Of a stretch of 49,878 nucleotides of DNA, positions 1 to 8,412 are shown piece after piece; position 1 is the stretch's first letter, and every line of letters starts with the position of its first letter. The stretch is taken from contig JAUWSQ010000016.1 of the NCBI GenBank assembly GCA_030609965.1, positions 1 to 49,878 of the forward strand, written 5' to 3'. The DNA is from Candidatus Fermentibacterota bacterium (GTDB lineage: Bacteria > Fermentibacterota > Fermentibacteria > Fermentibacterales > JCC-6). The notes under the pieces were generated by a model. The model saw only the letters and a program-made list of their open reading frames with translations, was not told the DNA's origin and ran no database searches. Made by a program: the position numbers and the translations under genes.

Positions 1-985
1 CTACTTCCATAGGCTGCCCGCTCATGGAACCTGAGCAGTCAACTACGAAGAACATCTCCTTCGGTGTGATTTCATCGACAGCGATATCGGCGTCGGGCTG
101 CAGAATAAGCATGAAATGGCCGCCCATGGAGCCGTTGTGAGCGATAACTCCGCTCTGAATCCTGTCGGCGGCAGTCGTGTACCTCAGTACGAAATCCCTG
201 TTCGGTATCTCATCTTCATTCTCAAGAGTAATGGTGACGGTACCGTTCCATTTAAGCTTCGTATCAACTTCATGATTGAGTGATTCATAGTTCTGAACCG
301 CCACGCCAGGATTCAGGTTGACGGATACTTCAATATCGTAACCGGTTCTAAAGCCTTCCGGGACGATGGGCGGTGTTATTCTGTCGGCGTCTTCAACGGA
401 AGTGGATACTTCGTACATGTCAAAGATCCTTCTTACGAAATTCCCGGCTGGTACGAATCTGGGTCCCACAACCATGGGGAATACTATTTCGTACTCACCA
501 TCATCGTATTCAACCGGTGCCACATAACTGATCTCGATTACGATGCTGTCACCCGGAAGGATATTACCAACCGTCTGTGTGAAAATGTTAGGACGTTCCT
601 GCTCCAGCAGGCTTGCGGTATGCCCGGACGCAATTGCTTCATTGTAGATCTGCTGCGCAAGATAGCGTTCATGGATCTTACCCTCGATAACTCTGTCCCC
701 GATCCACATGTTCATCCTGTCAACGGCTGCACTCTGGGGAAGGGGAAATGTGTAGATGGCTACGATAACCTCATCGTAAGGATTTCCGTACACCTGCCGT
801 ACGGTAGCCCTCTGCAGGTTGCCGGTGATGTCGATCTCGACAGAGGTATGCTGAAGGGGAAGATCTCCCACAACCCCCTCCTCGCCGAGAACCTGCATTC
901 TGCCGGTACCGGTTTCAGGAGCGGACTGCTCCTGGGCAACTACCGCAGCTGCAAGGATCATAAGCGCGATTATCAGATGTCTCAT
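1..985 (-). CDS. VIT-VWA domain secreted protein (partial, C-terminus beyond window)
   Basis: My translation of the minus strand from the ATG at 985 is open to the window edge (328 codons, no stop). It starts with a signal peptide (MRHLIIALMILAAAVVAQ), followed by a vault/inter-alpha-trypsin (VIT) domain at about residues 35-180, with the typical segment on conversion of surface loops to 'ERYLAQQIYNEAIASGHTA'. A von Willebrand A domain begins near residue 311; D316, S318 and S320 form the DxSxS metal-ion adhesion site. A GGAGGT ribosome binding site lies 5 bases upstream of the ATG (992-997). VIT-VWA proteins are exported and generally mediate adhesion or protein-protein contact. Whether a C-terminal anchor exists cannot be seen. 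It follows a C25 peptidase gene in the same direction 123 bp away, so the two could be co-transcribed. Family assignment is secure; specific role unknown. Confidence 0.85.
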   Translation of the reverse strand, partial: MRHLIIALMILAAAVVAQEQSAPETGTGRMQVLGEEGVVGDLPLQHTSVEIDITGNLQRATVRQVYGNPYDEVIVAIYTFPLPQSAAVDRMNMWIGDRVIEGKIHERYLAQQIYNEAIASGHTASLLEQERPNIFTQTVGNILPGDSIVIEISYVAPVEYDDGEYEIVFPMVVGPRFVPAGNFVRRIFDMYEVSTSVEDADRITPPIVPEGFRTGYDIEVSVNLNPGVAVQNYESLNHEVDTKLKWNGTVTITLENEDEIPNRDFVLRYTTAADRIQSGVIAHNGSMGGHFMLILQPDADIAVDEITPKEMFFVVDCSGSMSGQPMEV

Positions 986-1108
986 TATTCTAAACCTCCA
1001 TGTTGATTGTTTTCCTGTTACGGTTCTGATACATGGAAGTCAGATGGAGTATTCCATCCCGCGAACTGAACGTCCATTCAATGCTTGGAACTCAGATATG
1101 TTTTTGAA

Positions 1109-3157
1109 TCAGTCAAGTACGGTTGTAAGCCGGCTGGTGATAAATCCACCCATCCTTGCGGAGATAATGTAGATTCCGGCAGGAACTCTTCTGCCTGCTG
1201 AATCCGTTCCCTCCCAGCTTACCCTCTGGGGGAGGGAGACATATGTTTTCCACATGAGTCTTCCAGAAAGATCGTGTACCGATACTTCTGTATATCCCTC
1301 ATCGAAATCCACATAAAAGGAAACTGGAGCATCCCTCTCTGCCGGGTTGGGATATGGAGGTGCTAAATTAAGTGCAACAGGAGGTATATATCCTCCTCCT
1401 TCGGTCTGCATTACCACAAGAGCAGGGTCCATAAAGGCGCTCCAGGACAGGAGGCTCTGGAATGTACGGTCGTAACCTCCATCCATATAGGGGATCCTGA
1501 GATCCTTGGCGACAGCAAAAGCAAGACCCAGGCTGGATGCCTGTGAACCAAAAACCTGCCTGGAGAGATCTATGCACATCCGTTCACTGGCCCCCAGGGA
1601 AGGCCAGTGTCCCTCCCAGCCGTAGCTTGTGTTGAAAAGTACGGCAACACCACCACCGTCAGGATTATTAAGAAGAACCTCCGCACAGCTCTCCTGACCG
1701 ATGTACTCGGCGGGATGACACGCAATACTGGTATGTATGCCTGCTTTATCGCCGTTATGAATACTGTCCGAAGCGATCCAGTTTGTCATCATTCCCTGAG
1801 GGGGGAGTCGCCAGTAGATACCCCTCTCATTCCCATGCCCTGCGTAGTGATTCCATGCGGTGCCGCTGCTGATGATCGGGATATGTTCCGTGAAACCTCC
1901 CCCTGGCAGCTCTTCGTAGAATTTGTTCACTTCCCAGTATGGAGGAAATTCAACAGCGATTGAGTCGCATCCCTTGTCCGCGGTGTAGCCTATTCCCTCG
2001 AAAAGCACCGCACCGCAAAGAACAGCTCTTGTCTGCCAGGGTCCGCCGGGTGCGCTGCTCTGGTAGGTCAGGTTTTTCTGGACGAAGAGCTCCGCTTCAT
2101 CAATAGTAGAAAAGAGTGCCCGTCCCAGCAGTACATCAGCGTAAAGATCAAGATCGTCATCCGGCTGCCCGTATTCACCGTCTCCGCTGCCATCCCATGT
2201 ACCATCAAGATCGGCAAAATAAAGATCCACAGTGGCAGTATCAAACCACCCTTCACAATAGGTGTAAATCATTCTAACAGGAATGAGCGTTTCATCTCCT
2301 GCCAGGAGTACAAAGACAGTTCCGTGTTCAAGGAATCTGTTCTTTATGAAATTACGCAGTTTCTCGGCGTCGTCATTTCCGGGAAAAGTGGCAAGGATTT
2401 CCTGTATAGAAGCGGTCTCAACGCTTAATCCCTGCTGCTCATGGAAGACTGCAAGTGGATCCATAGTTTCAATATACGAATCATCGCAGATTAACAGATA
2501 TTGAGCATCTCCCTGGGGAACGGGGGGAGAATCCCATGAAGAACCCTGGTCAACAGTTCCCTCAAGAGTATTGATCCTGCTATGGGCAACATTCATCTGT
2601 TCGGAAGTCAGATTCAGATTGTAATCGAAACCCTCTTCCCATGTTACGGTTACTTCTATTTCATTTATGATGCTGAGCGAACCCGTTGCTGGAATGTAAA
2701 CCCAAGGCTGAATGAGACAGGAAGCTACTCTGATTCCCGCAAGAGTACCGGTGTGTGTGCTGATGACCGGACCCGCAGGCCAGGGAGAATCGGAAGAATA
2801 AACAATCGGATCACGCAGGCGCTCTGAAGTTGAATACTGTGAACTGAACGGCCTGAGTTCCGATGCGGGCATAATTACTATTCCAGGGAGACCGATTGCG
2901 GTATTTTCAATGGGAACTATGCTGAAAGTAACGTTCTCTGCGCCGCCGGGGAGTATGAATACCTCGGGAATTGCCGGAAGAAGCGGGGTTCCAGGTATGC
3001 CTCTCTGCTCAAACCCCGGCATTACGGCAACAGTCCAAATATCATTCAGCTGAAGGCTGACATCAGCCGGACTGAAATGAAGTGTTCTGGTAATGGAACC
3101 TCCAACCACCGGAAAACTCAGTATTAAAAGCATTTGTGCAAGGCAGACTAATTTCAA
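1109..3157 (-). CDS. Gingipain-like peptidase, family C25, with FlgD-like C-terminal domain
   Basis: Secreted cysteine peptidase. The catalytic dyad of family C25 is visible as H441 in Y-A-G-H-G-N-E and C480 in S-I-A-C-H-P. Residues 1-20 form a signal peptide, about 20-200 a propeptide-like region, about 210-580 the caspase-like catalytic domain, and the last ~80 residues an Ig-like FlgD/type A sorting-type domain (NPAERDAPVSFYV, then DLSGR and PAGIYI). Such C-terminal domains are used by type IX secretion in Bacteroidota, but no secretion gene is in this window. Start choice: ATGs at 3172 and 3163 lie before or touch the GGAGGAG at 3164-3170, while TTG at 3157 stands 8 bases after GGAGG and opens a clean signal peptide (MKLVCLAQMLLILSFPVVGG); I prefer TTG, which other genes here also use. 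The ATG starts would add up to 5 residues. Confidence 0.85.
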   Translation of the reverse strand: MKLVCLAQMLLILSFPVVGGSITRTLHFSPADVSLQLNDIWTVAVMPGFEQRGIPGTPLLPAIPEVFILPGGAENVTFSIVPIENTAIGLPGIVIMPASELRPFSSQYSTSERLRDPIVYSSDSPWPAGPVISTHTGTLAGIRVASCLIQPWVYIPATGSLSIINEIEVTVTWEEGFDYNLNLTSEQMNVAHSRINTLEGTVDQGSSWDSPPVPQGDAQYLLICDDSYIETMDPLAVFHEQQGLSVETASIQEILATFPGNDDAEKLRNFIKNRFLEHGTVFVLLAGDETLIPVRMIYTYCEGWFDTATVDLYFADLDGTWDGSGDGEYGQPDDDLDLYADVLLGRALFSTIDEAELFVQKNLTYQSSAPGGPWQTRAVLCGAVLFEGIGYTADKGCDSIAVEFPPYWEVNKFYEELPGGGFTEHIPIISSGTAWNHYAGHGNERGIYWRLPPQGMMTNWIASDSIHNGDKAGIHTSIACHPAEYIGQESCAEVLLNNPDGGGVAVLFNTSYGWEGHWPSLGASERMCIDLSRQVFGSQASSLGLAFAVAKDLRIPYMDGGYDRTFQSLLSWSAFMDPALVVMQTEGGGYIPPVALNLAPPYPNPAERDAPVSFYVDFDEGYTEVSVHDLSGRLMWKTYVSLPQRVSWEGTDSAGRRVPAGIYIISARMGGFITSRLTTVLD

Positions 3158-3254
3158 ATCCATCTCCTCCATTACATTTTGATTACTATGAATATATTAC
3201 ATAACTGAGATAATCGTTCCCGGACAGATAAAGGGTTCATGGAAGGCGCAGACA

Positions 3255-5807
3255 TTGAAAACTAAGAATTTCAGGGTAGTACCCAGAATACCGCCGCCGC
3301 TTGCAGCACTCAAGAAGATAGCTTACAACACCTGGTGGACGTGGAATACACAAGCAATAGACTTATTCCGATGGATCGATTCCGACCTGTGGGAAAGTAC
3401 CTATCACAACCCTGTACGCCTTCTTGGACATGTAAGCCAGGAAAGACTTGAGGAGCTTTCTGCGGATACAGTCTATCTTTCGCACCTTGAAAAAACAGTC
3501 GAGAGGCTTGAGGATTATCTTGAGCGAAACACCTGGTTTGATTCTCTTTTGAAGAAGCAGGAGATGAAGGGTGACGACTTCCTCGTAGCAACATTTTCAG
3601 CTGAATTCGGCCTCCATGAGAGTATACCGATCTACTCCGGAGGTCTTGGCGTGCTGGCCGGAGACACTATTAAGAGCTGCAGTGAGCTTGGCCTCACAGC
3701 TGTCGGTGTTTCACTGCTATACAGAAAGGGATACTTCAGCCAGTATCTGAACAGCGACGGCTGGCAGCAGGAAAAGTATTTCATCAACGATTACTCGAAT
3801 ATGCCGGTTGAACCGGTTTATCGCGAAGACGGATCCCAGGTCTCGGTTGAAGTACCAATGGCTGACAGAATAGTAAAGGCAGCAGTATGGCGTGTGAAGG
3901 TTGGCAGAGCTGCCCTTTATCTTCTGGATACAAATCTTCCGGAAAACGCTAAAAGTGACAGGGACATAACCGGTCAGCTCTACGGCGGGAACCGTGAAAT
4001 GAGGATCAAGCAGGAAATTGTTCTGGGAATAGGAGGGCTGAAAGCCCTTGACGAAATGAACCTTACGCCAACCGTTCGGCATATCAACGAGGGGCATTCT
4101 GCTTTCCTTATCATAGAACGTATTAGACAGCTGATGCAGGAAGGACTATCCTTCCCGGAAGCCCGTGAAATCGTGGCAGCAGGCAACGTGTTCACAACAC
4201 ATACACCTGTGCCTGCGGGCAATGAGGAATTCTCAACGGATATGGTGGCCAAGTACCTTCATCCCATGATCGATGCCATAGGTCTGAGCGATGAGGAGTT
4301 TCTTCGATTCGGGCATTACGATGACAATCCGAAATTCTCTATGACAGTTTTCGGTCTGCGTTTTTCAAAATTCAGGAACGGTGTGAGTGAGCTCCACGGG
4401 AAGATCTCGAGGGAAATATGGAAGGACGTCTGGCCAGCTCTCCCATCCGCTGACACACCTGTTACACATGTAACCAACGGAATACATCCCGAAACATGGG
4501 TCTCGGATGAGATGGAGAAACTGCTCAGCAGGTATGTAGGCCCAAGATGGTCAAGCAACAAAACAGATACAAAGGAATGGGCAAAAGTAGACAGGATCCC
4601 CGATTCCGAACTATGGCCGGCCCATGTCAGGATGAGGGAAAGACTCATCTCCTGGGCAAGGGACAGATGGGAACAGCAGATAAGAAGGATGGGATTTCTT
4701 AAACCGCACTTCGAAGACAAACCCGTTCTTGATCCCGAGACAGCCACTATCGGTTTCGCAAGAAGATTCGCATCTTACAAAAGAGCCAGTCTTCTTCTCA
4801 GAGATGAAGAACGTCTTGCCGATATTGTAAATGATCCCGAGTGTCCTGTGCAGTTCATTTTTGCCGGCAAGGCGCACCCTCACGATTTATCCGGCAAGGA
4901 ACTGATAAAGGAGATCATCCACCTCTGCATGAAGGAGGAATTCTACGGTAAGGTCATCTATCTTGAGGATTACGGCATGGATATGGCCAGGCATATGGTA
5001 CAGGGTGTTGACGTATGGCTGAATACTCCAAAACTCCCCATGGAAGCATGCGGAACCAGCGGCATGAAAGCCTGTTTCAATGGAGCTCTTCATTGCAGTG
5101 TCCCGGACGGATGGTGGGCTGAAGCCTACAGGCCAGGTGCGGGATGGTCCATCGGTTCGGGTGAGGAATACGATGACCCTGAGCTTCAGGACAGACTGGA
5201 AGCAAAGGCACTCTACAATATCATCGAGAACCAGATAGTACCCATTTTCTACGAGCGTGACAAGAACGATATCCCGGTGAACTGGCTCAGAATCGTCAAG
5301 GAATCGATGAAAAACGTTTGTCCGGTTTTCAGCAGCAACAGGATGCTTGCCGAATACACATCAAGATTCTACATACCAGCATACGAAGGAACAGAGAAAC
5401 TGTCGAAAAACAGTTATTCAGGAGCCAGAGAACTGGCAGCCTGGATGGAGAAGATCCGGGAGAACTGGCATTCCGTCAGGATAGAATCGGTTGAATCGGA
5501 AATTATTAACGGTACCTGTGCGGTAGGCGATCCTATCCCTGTCAGAGTTGTCCTCCGCGCGGGGGGAATTGAACCTGATGATCTTCTGGTTGAAGTCCAG
5601 CACGGCAGGATTGAGCACAACGGATGGCTGACGCAAAGGGAATCTGTCCGCCTGCAGTTTGAGCGTGAAGAAGAAGGGTTACTGATTTTCACAGGTTCAT
5701 TCGAATGCGTCCACTCGGGAAACCAGGGATTCACAGTGAGAATACTGCCATGTCACATTGAATTCGGTCGCATAATAGAACCTGGTCTTGTCTGCTGGTG
5801 GGAGTGA
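3255..5807 (+). CDS. glgP: Alpha-glucan (glycogen/maltodextrin) phosphorylase, DUF3417 type
   Basis: Cytoplasmic PLP enzyme that releases glucose 1-phosphate from alpha-1,4-glucans. The 850 residues fit the long bacterial/archaeal alpha-glucan phosphorylase type: an N-terminal DUF3417 domain (about 13-110, with NTWWTWN and DLW), the glycosyltransferase-35 core (about 110-720), and a beta-sandwich-like tail of ~110 residues. The PLP lysine is K605 in the motif E-A-C-G-T-S-G-M-K; the usual N in 'GTSNMK' is replaced by G, as in this subfamily. The start is TTG at 3255 with GGAAGG at 3241-3246; no in-frame ATG gives a better start. The gene stands alone, divergent from the C25 peptidase. No other glycogen gene is in the window. 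Confidence 0.93.
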   Translation: MKTKNFRVVPRIPPPLAALKKIAYNTWWTWNTQAIDLFRWIDSDLWESTYHNPVRLLGHVSQERLEELSADTVYLSHLEKTVERLEDYLERNTWFDSLLKKQEMKGDDFLVATFSAEFGLHESIPIYSGGLGVLAGDTIKSCSELGLTAVGVSLLYRKGYFSQYLNSDGWQQEKYFINDYSNMPVEPVYREDGSQVSVEVPMADRIVKAAVWRVKVGRAALYLLDTNLPENAKSDRDITGQLYGGNREMRIKQEIVLGIGGLKALDEMNLTPTVRHINEGHSAFLIIERIRQLMQEGLSFPEAREIVAAGNVFTTHTPVPAGNEEFSTDMVAKYLHPMIDAIGLSDEEFLRFGHYDDNPKFSMTVFGLRFSKFRNGVSELHGKISREIWKDVWPALPSADTPVTHVTNGIHPETWVSDEMEKLLSRYVGPRWSSNKTDTKEWAKVDRIPDSELWPAHVRMRERLISWARDRWEQQIRRMGFLKPHFEDKPVLDPETATIGFARRFASYKRASLLLRDEERLADIVNDPECPVQFIFAGKAHPHDLSGKELIKEIIHLCMKEEFYGKVIYLEDYGMDMARHMVQGVDVWLNTPKLPMEACGTSGMKACFNGALHCSVPDGWWAEAYRPGAGWSIGSGEEYDDPELQDRLEAKALYNIIENQIVPIFYERDKNDIPVNWLRIVKESMKNVCPVFSSNRMLAEYTSRFYIPAYEGTEKLSKNSYSGARELAAWMEKIRENWHSVRIESVESEIINGTCAVGDPIPVRVVLRAGGIEPDDLLVEVQHGRIEHNGWLTQRESVRLQFEREEEGLLIFTGSFECVHSGNQGFTVRILPCHIEFGRIIEPGLVCWWE

Positions 5808-5825
5808 ACCCTGTGAATACGGGAC

Positions 5826-5854
5826 TTGACCTGTGTACCAAAGTAGGATATTCT
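5826..5854 (+). promoter_or_regulatory. Sigma-70-type promoter for the secreted protein at 5904
   Basis: TTGACC at 5826-5831 and TATTCT at 5849-5854 are separated by 17 bases, giving a predicted start near 5861 and a ~43-base leader before the ATG at 5904. It indicates that the gene is transcribed independently of glgP. Confidence 0.6.
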
Positions 5855-5903
5855 AACAGCTAGTAGTGTGTTATTTCTCAACTTTACCTGAGGGGGTAAA
5901 AAA

Positions 5904-6575
5904 ATGAACAAAATCACCCGTCTTATGACAGTATGCGCTGCATTACTGCTCATCGTACCTGCAGCCAGCGCTGACTGGGCCGATAACTTCGATTCGTACG
6001 CTCTCGGCAGCGGACTTCACGGCCAGGGCGGCTGGGAAGGATGGGAGGGCGACCCGGCCTGGGATGCCATCGTAACAGATGTACAGGCTTACACTGCACC
6101 TCATTCCCTCGCTTGTATCCCGACAACGGATATCGTGCAGGGATTCGCAGAAACCAGCGGTGAATGGATTATGACAGGATATATGTACATCCCCACCGGC
6201 TCAACAGGCGAGCAGTACTTCATAATGCTGAACAGTTACTGGCCGAACACCAATGACTGGTCCATCCAGGTTTTGTTTGATTCAGATGCTGGAACTGTAA
6301 CTGACACTATGGCCTCCGCAATCACAACCATAATCTACGATACGTGGGTACAGGTCCGCGTAGAGATCAATCTCGATGTCAACGTCTACGATTTCTTCTA
6401 CAATGAAGTTTTCCTTGCTTCATTCGCATGGCAGACGACCGGAGTAAACGAGATAGCAGCCCTTGATATCTTCTCCAACGGGGGAAGCACCATCTACTGG
6501 GATGACTTCACCCTTGTGAGCGGCGGTGCTTTACAGCAAACAACCTGGGGACACATCAAGACTCTCATGCAGTAG
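5904..6575 (+). CDS. Secreted protein with T-W-G-H-I-K C-terminal tail
   Basis: A 223-residue protein with a signal peptide (MNKITRLMTVCAALLLIVPAASA) and a mature part of beta-rich, aromatic-rich sequence (DNFDSYALGSGLHGQGGWEG at the N-terminus), which resembles lectin/laminin-G-like jelly-roll domains seen in exported carbohydrate-binding proteins. This is a resemblance only. The last residues, T-T-W-G-H-I-K-T-L-M-Q, match the end of the otherwise unrelated secreted protein at 12882-13586 (S-T-W-A-D-I-K-T-I-F), suggesting a shared tail signal. A strong GAGGGGG site precedes the ATG. It has its own promoter (5826) and terminator (6597), so it is monocistronic and probably well expressed. Function unknown. 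Confidence 0.8.
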   Translation: MNKITRLMTVCAALLLIVPAASADWADNFDSYALGSGLHGQGGWEGWEGDPAWDAIVTDVQAYTAPHSLACIPTTDIVQGFAETSGEWIMTGYMYIPTGSTGEQYFIMLNSYWPNTNDWSIQVLFDSDAGTVTDTMASAITTIIYDTWVQVRVEINLDVNVYDFFYNEVFLASFAWQTTGVNEIAALDIFSNGGSTIYWDDFTLVSGGALQQTTWGHIKTLMQ

Positions 6576-6596
6576 TCTGTCCGTAAGCGATACTCA

Positions 6597-6628
6597 GGGA
6601 GCCGGCCTTCCGGCTCCCTTTTTCTTTT
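6597..6628 (+). terminator. Rho-independent terminator
   Basis: A perfect 9-bp stem (GGGAGCCGG at 6597-6605 with CCGGCTCCC at 6610-6618, loop CCTT) is followed by TTTTTCTTTT. It lies 21 bases after the stop of the secreted protein and upstream of selC. Confidence 0.9.
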
Positions 6629-6660
6629 ACTTCGGTATTTACCGATCTTACGGACAGCCC

Positions 6661-6687
6661 TTGACAAAGTAATGCTGGAAATACATT
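6661..6687 (+). promoter_or_regulatory. Possible promoter of selC
   Basis: A perfect -35 hexamer TTGACA (6661-6666) is followed after 15 bases by TACATT (6682-6687), a 4-of-6 match to the -10 box. The tRNA begins 18 bases downstream. The short spacer makes the -10 assignment uncertain. Confidence 0.45.
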
Positions 6688-6705
6688 TGTTTCGGGTAAT
6701 GACGC

Positions 6706-6802
6706 GGGAGCGCACGGGGACTGGTGTCCCTCCCGGACTTCAAATCCGGTGCTGGGTGCTAGAACCACCCTGGGTGGGTTCGATTCCCACACGTTCCCGC
6801 CA
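6706..6802 (+). tRNA. selC: tRNA-Sec (anticodon TCA)
   Basis: A 97-base tRNA that reads UGA as selenocysteine. The anticodon arm is CCGGA-CTTCAAA-TCCGG, giving anticodon TCA. The D arm has a 6-bp stem (GGGGAC/GTCCCT with one G-T) and a 4-base loop. A long variable arm pairs GGGTG with CACCC. The T arm is GTGGG-TTCGATT-CCCAC. The acceptor pairs GGGAGCGC with ACGTTCCC (one G-T, and a C-A mismatch in the eighth pair), then G and an encoded CCA. The long acceptor, 6-bp D stem and long extra arm are hallmarks of bacterial tRNA-Sec. The organism therefore probably makes selenoproteins, but selA, selB, selD and a selenoprotein gene are not in this window. Confidence 0.95.
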
Positions 6803-6806
6803 TTCT

Positions 6807-7541
6807 CTATTGTTCTGAAATATTATCCAGCACCATTCCCGCAAGAGCATACCCGAAGATCCCAGGCATTATAATCAGGCTGGGTATCCGGTTTCTCACT
6901 CTTCCTTTTCGAAGGGTGATATCCTGCAAATCGGGGGGAAGGGAATGAGCACCGATTGATTCAGTCGAATAAACACAGGATATGCCGCTGGTAATTCCGC
7001 GCTTACGGAGATACTTTCTGAGCTGTTTTGCAAGAGGGCAGCATCTTGTTTCAGATATATCACCTGTTCTGACAAGTGAGGGATCTCTTCGTCCCGAAGC
7101 TCCCATACTGCTGAAAACAGGTATTCTGCTCCTTACGCAATACTCGAGCAGCGCAGCTTTTGGATTTAGGCTGTCTATGGCATCGACAACCGCATCCGGA
7201 ACCGGCTTAAGAACCGAATCAGCAGTGTCTGCATGAAAAAACTCCGTTACAGTTTCAATTCGTGTATCCGGACAGGTTCTGCGCAGCTGATCAGCAACTA
7301 TCTCGATTTTGTAACCGCCACAATCCGAAGATCCGGCGAGAGGATTCCTGTTCAGAGACGTTTCAGTAAGCTGGTCAAAGTCTACCAGGCGAAGGCTCCC
7401 TATACCGCTTCTGGCAAGTGCAACAGCAACATGGCAGCCGACTCCCCCAAGACCTATGACCGCGACTTCCGCCCTGCGTACCGCCCCAAATGAATCCCTG
7501 CCAATGAAGTCAACAACCCTGTCGAAACGTCTGGCAGTCAT
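6807..7541 (-). CDS. tcdA: tRNA threonylcarbamoyladenosine dehydratase (TcdA/YgdL), E1-like
   Basis: An E1-like adenylating enzyme of the ThiF/MoeB fold, 244 residues. TcdA uses ATP to cyclise t6A37 in ANN-decoding tRNAs to ct6A. Visible are the N-terminal R-F-D-R-V-V-D-F-I-G segment, the nucleotide-binding G-L-G-G-V-G at about residues 31-36, the acidic strand V-D-F-D, N-R in L-N-R-N, and the D-A-I-D-S-L-N-P-K-A-A-L-L segment typical of TcdA rather than MoeB. It lacks a MoeB-type paired-Cys zinc knuckle. Its ATG overlaps the TAA of tatD by one base (TAATG), so it is translationally coupled to tatD. A second, different E1-like gene at 39527 is more likely to serve sulfur transfer. Confidence 0.85.
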   Translation of the reverse strand: MTARRFDRVVDFIGRDSFGAVRRAEVAVIGLGGVGCHVAVALARSGIGSLRLVDFDQLTETSLNRNPLAGSSDCGGYKIEIVADQLRRTCPDTRIETVTEFFHADTADSVLKPVPDAVVDAIDSLNPKAALLEYCVRSRIPVFSSMGASGRRDPSLVRTGDISETRCCPLAKQLRKYLRKRGITSGISCVYSTESIGAHSLPPDLQDITLRKGRVRNRIPSLIIMPGIFGYALAGMVLDNISEQ

Positions 7542-8299
7542 TATATACCGAAAAGCTCTTCAGCATTTCTGGAGGTTTCAAAGGTTACTTCCGCAAGGCT
7601 GATTCCACGGAGCAGCGCTAATGATTCAGCGATTCGGGCAATGTGCGCCGGCTCCATATGTTCAGCTTCGACCCCGTCCATTCCGATCGATGGAGCGTCG
7701 GTTTCAAGAAGTATCTTTCGAAGAGGAACCTCAGCTGCGGAACTCCTTGCCCTCTTTGCACGGGGTCTTGTCAATGCTCCTCCGAACGCGAGGTAAAAAC
7801 CCAGCCCGAGGAAACGGTCAGCCAGCTGCCTCCCTCTGGTAAAGGCGTGTACTACACCCGTAAGCCTTCCATTGTATCGCTTTTCAGAAAGAATGGACAA
7901 CATTTCATCAAAAGCTCCCCGGCAGTGCAGAATCACAGGTAAGCCAAGTTCAGCGGCCAGATCAAGCTGCAGGCGGAAAACAGTGATCTGTGTGGTTCTA
8001 TCTGGATTATCGATTTTATAATCAAGGCCGATTTCGCCCACTGCAACAGAACCTGTTTCGACCAGAAGCTCTCTAAGGACACCGGTATCAAGTTTCTCTT
8101 CGGCGAACCACGGGTGAAGACCAAGCGCGGGAAAAACAGCTGGATATTCTGACAGTTCAGCTACTTCATTCCAGGAGCTGGTTTCTACAGCGGGAACGAT
8201 AATTGCAGAAACGCCTTTTCGGGCGGCCCTTTTCAGAACTCCGTCAATATCTCCGCAAAGCGGTTTCATGAACAGATGGCAGTGAGTGTCTATCAGCAT
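7541..8299 (-). CDS. tatD: TatD-family metal-dependent deoxyribonuclease
   Basis: A 252-residue TIM-barrel amidohydrolase-fold nuclease of the TatD/YcfH family, acting on DNA ends (3'-5' exonuclease or repair role in studied members). Metal ligands are visible in order: H6 and H8 in D-T-H-C-H, E in V-G-E-I-G-L-D-Y, H in I-L-H-C-R, H in V-V-H-A-F-T and D in L-L-E-T-D-A-P. Length is normal. It is the first gene of a two-gene operon with tcdA. The ribosome binding site is weak. Confidence 0.92.
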   Translation of the reverse strand: MLIDTHCHLFMKPLCGDIDGVLKRAARKGVSAIIVPAVETSSWNEVAELSEYPAVFPALGLHPWFAEEKLDTGVLRELLVETGSVAVGEIGLDYKIDNPDRTTQITVFRLQLDLAAELGLPVILHCRGAFDEMLSILSEKRYNGRLTGVVHAFTRGRQLADRFLGLGFYLAFGGALTRPRAKRARSSAAEVPLRKILLETDAPSIGMDGVEAEHMEPAHIARIAESLALLRGISLAEVTFETSRNAEELFGI

Positions 8300-8412
8300 A
8301 TTGGATTCCAGCAGATTAAGTGAAAAAACTATATTGGCTTTTACACATTTTCATCCCAATTCTTACACAATACATTCTGCACAGAACGATCCGATATGTC
8401 CAGAGCAGGATA

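Noticed and set aside
620..1006. Plus-strand 128-codon ORF
   Set aside because: It lies opposite the VIT-VWA gene, which has a signal peptide, a ribosome binding site and clear domains.
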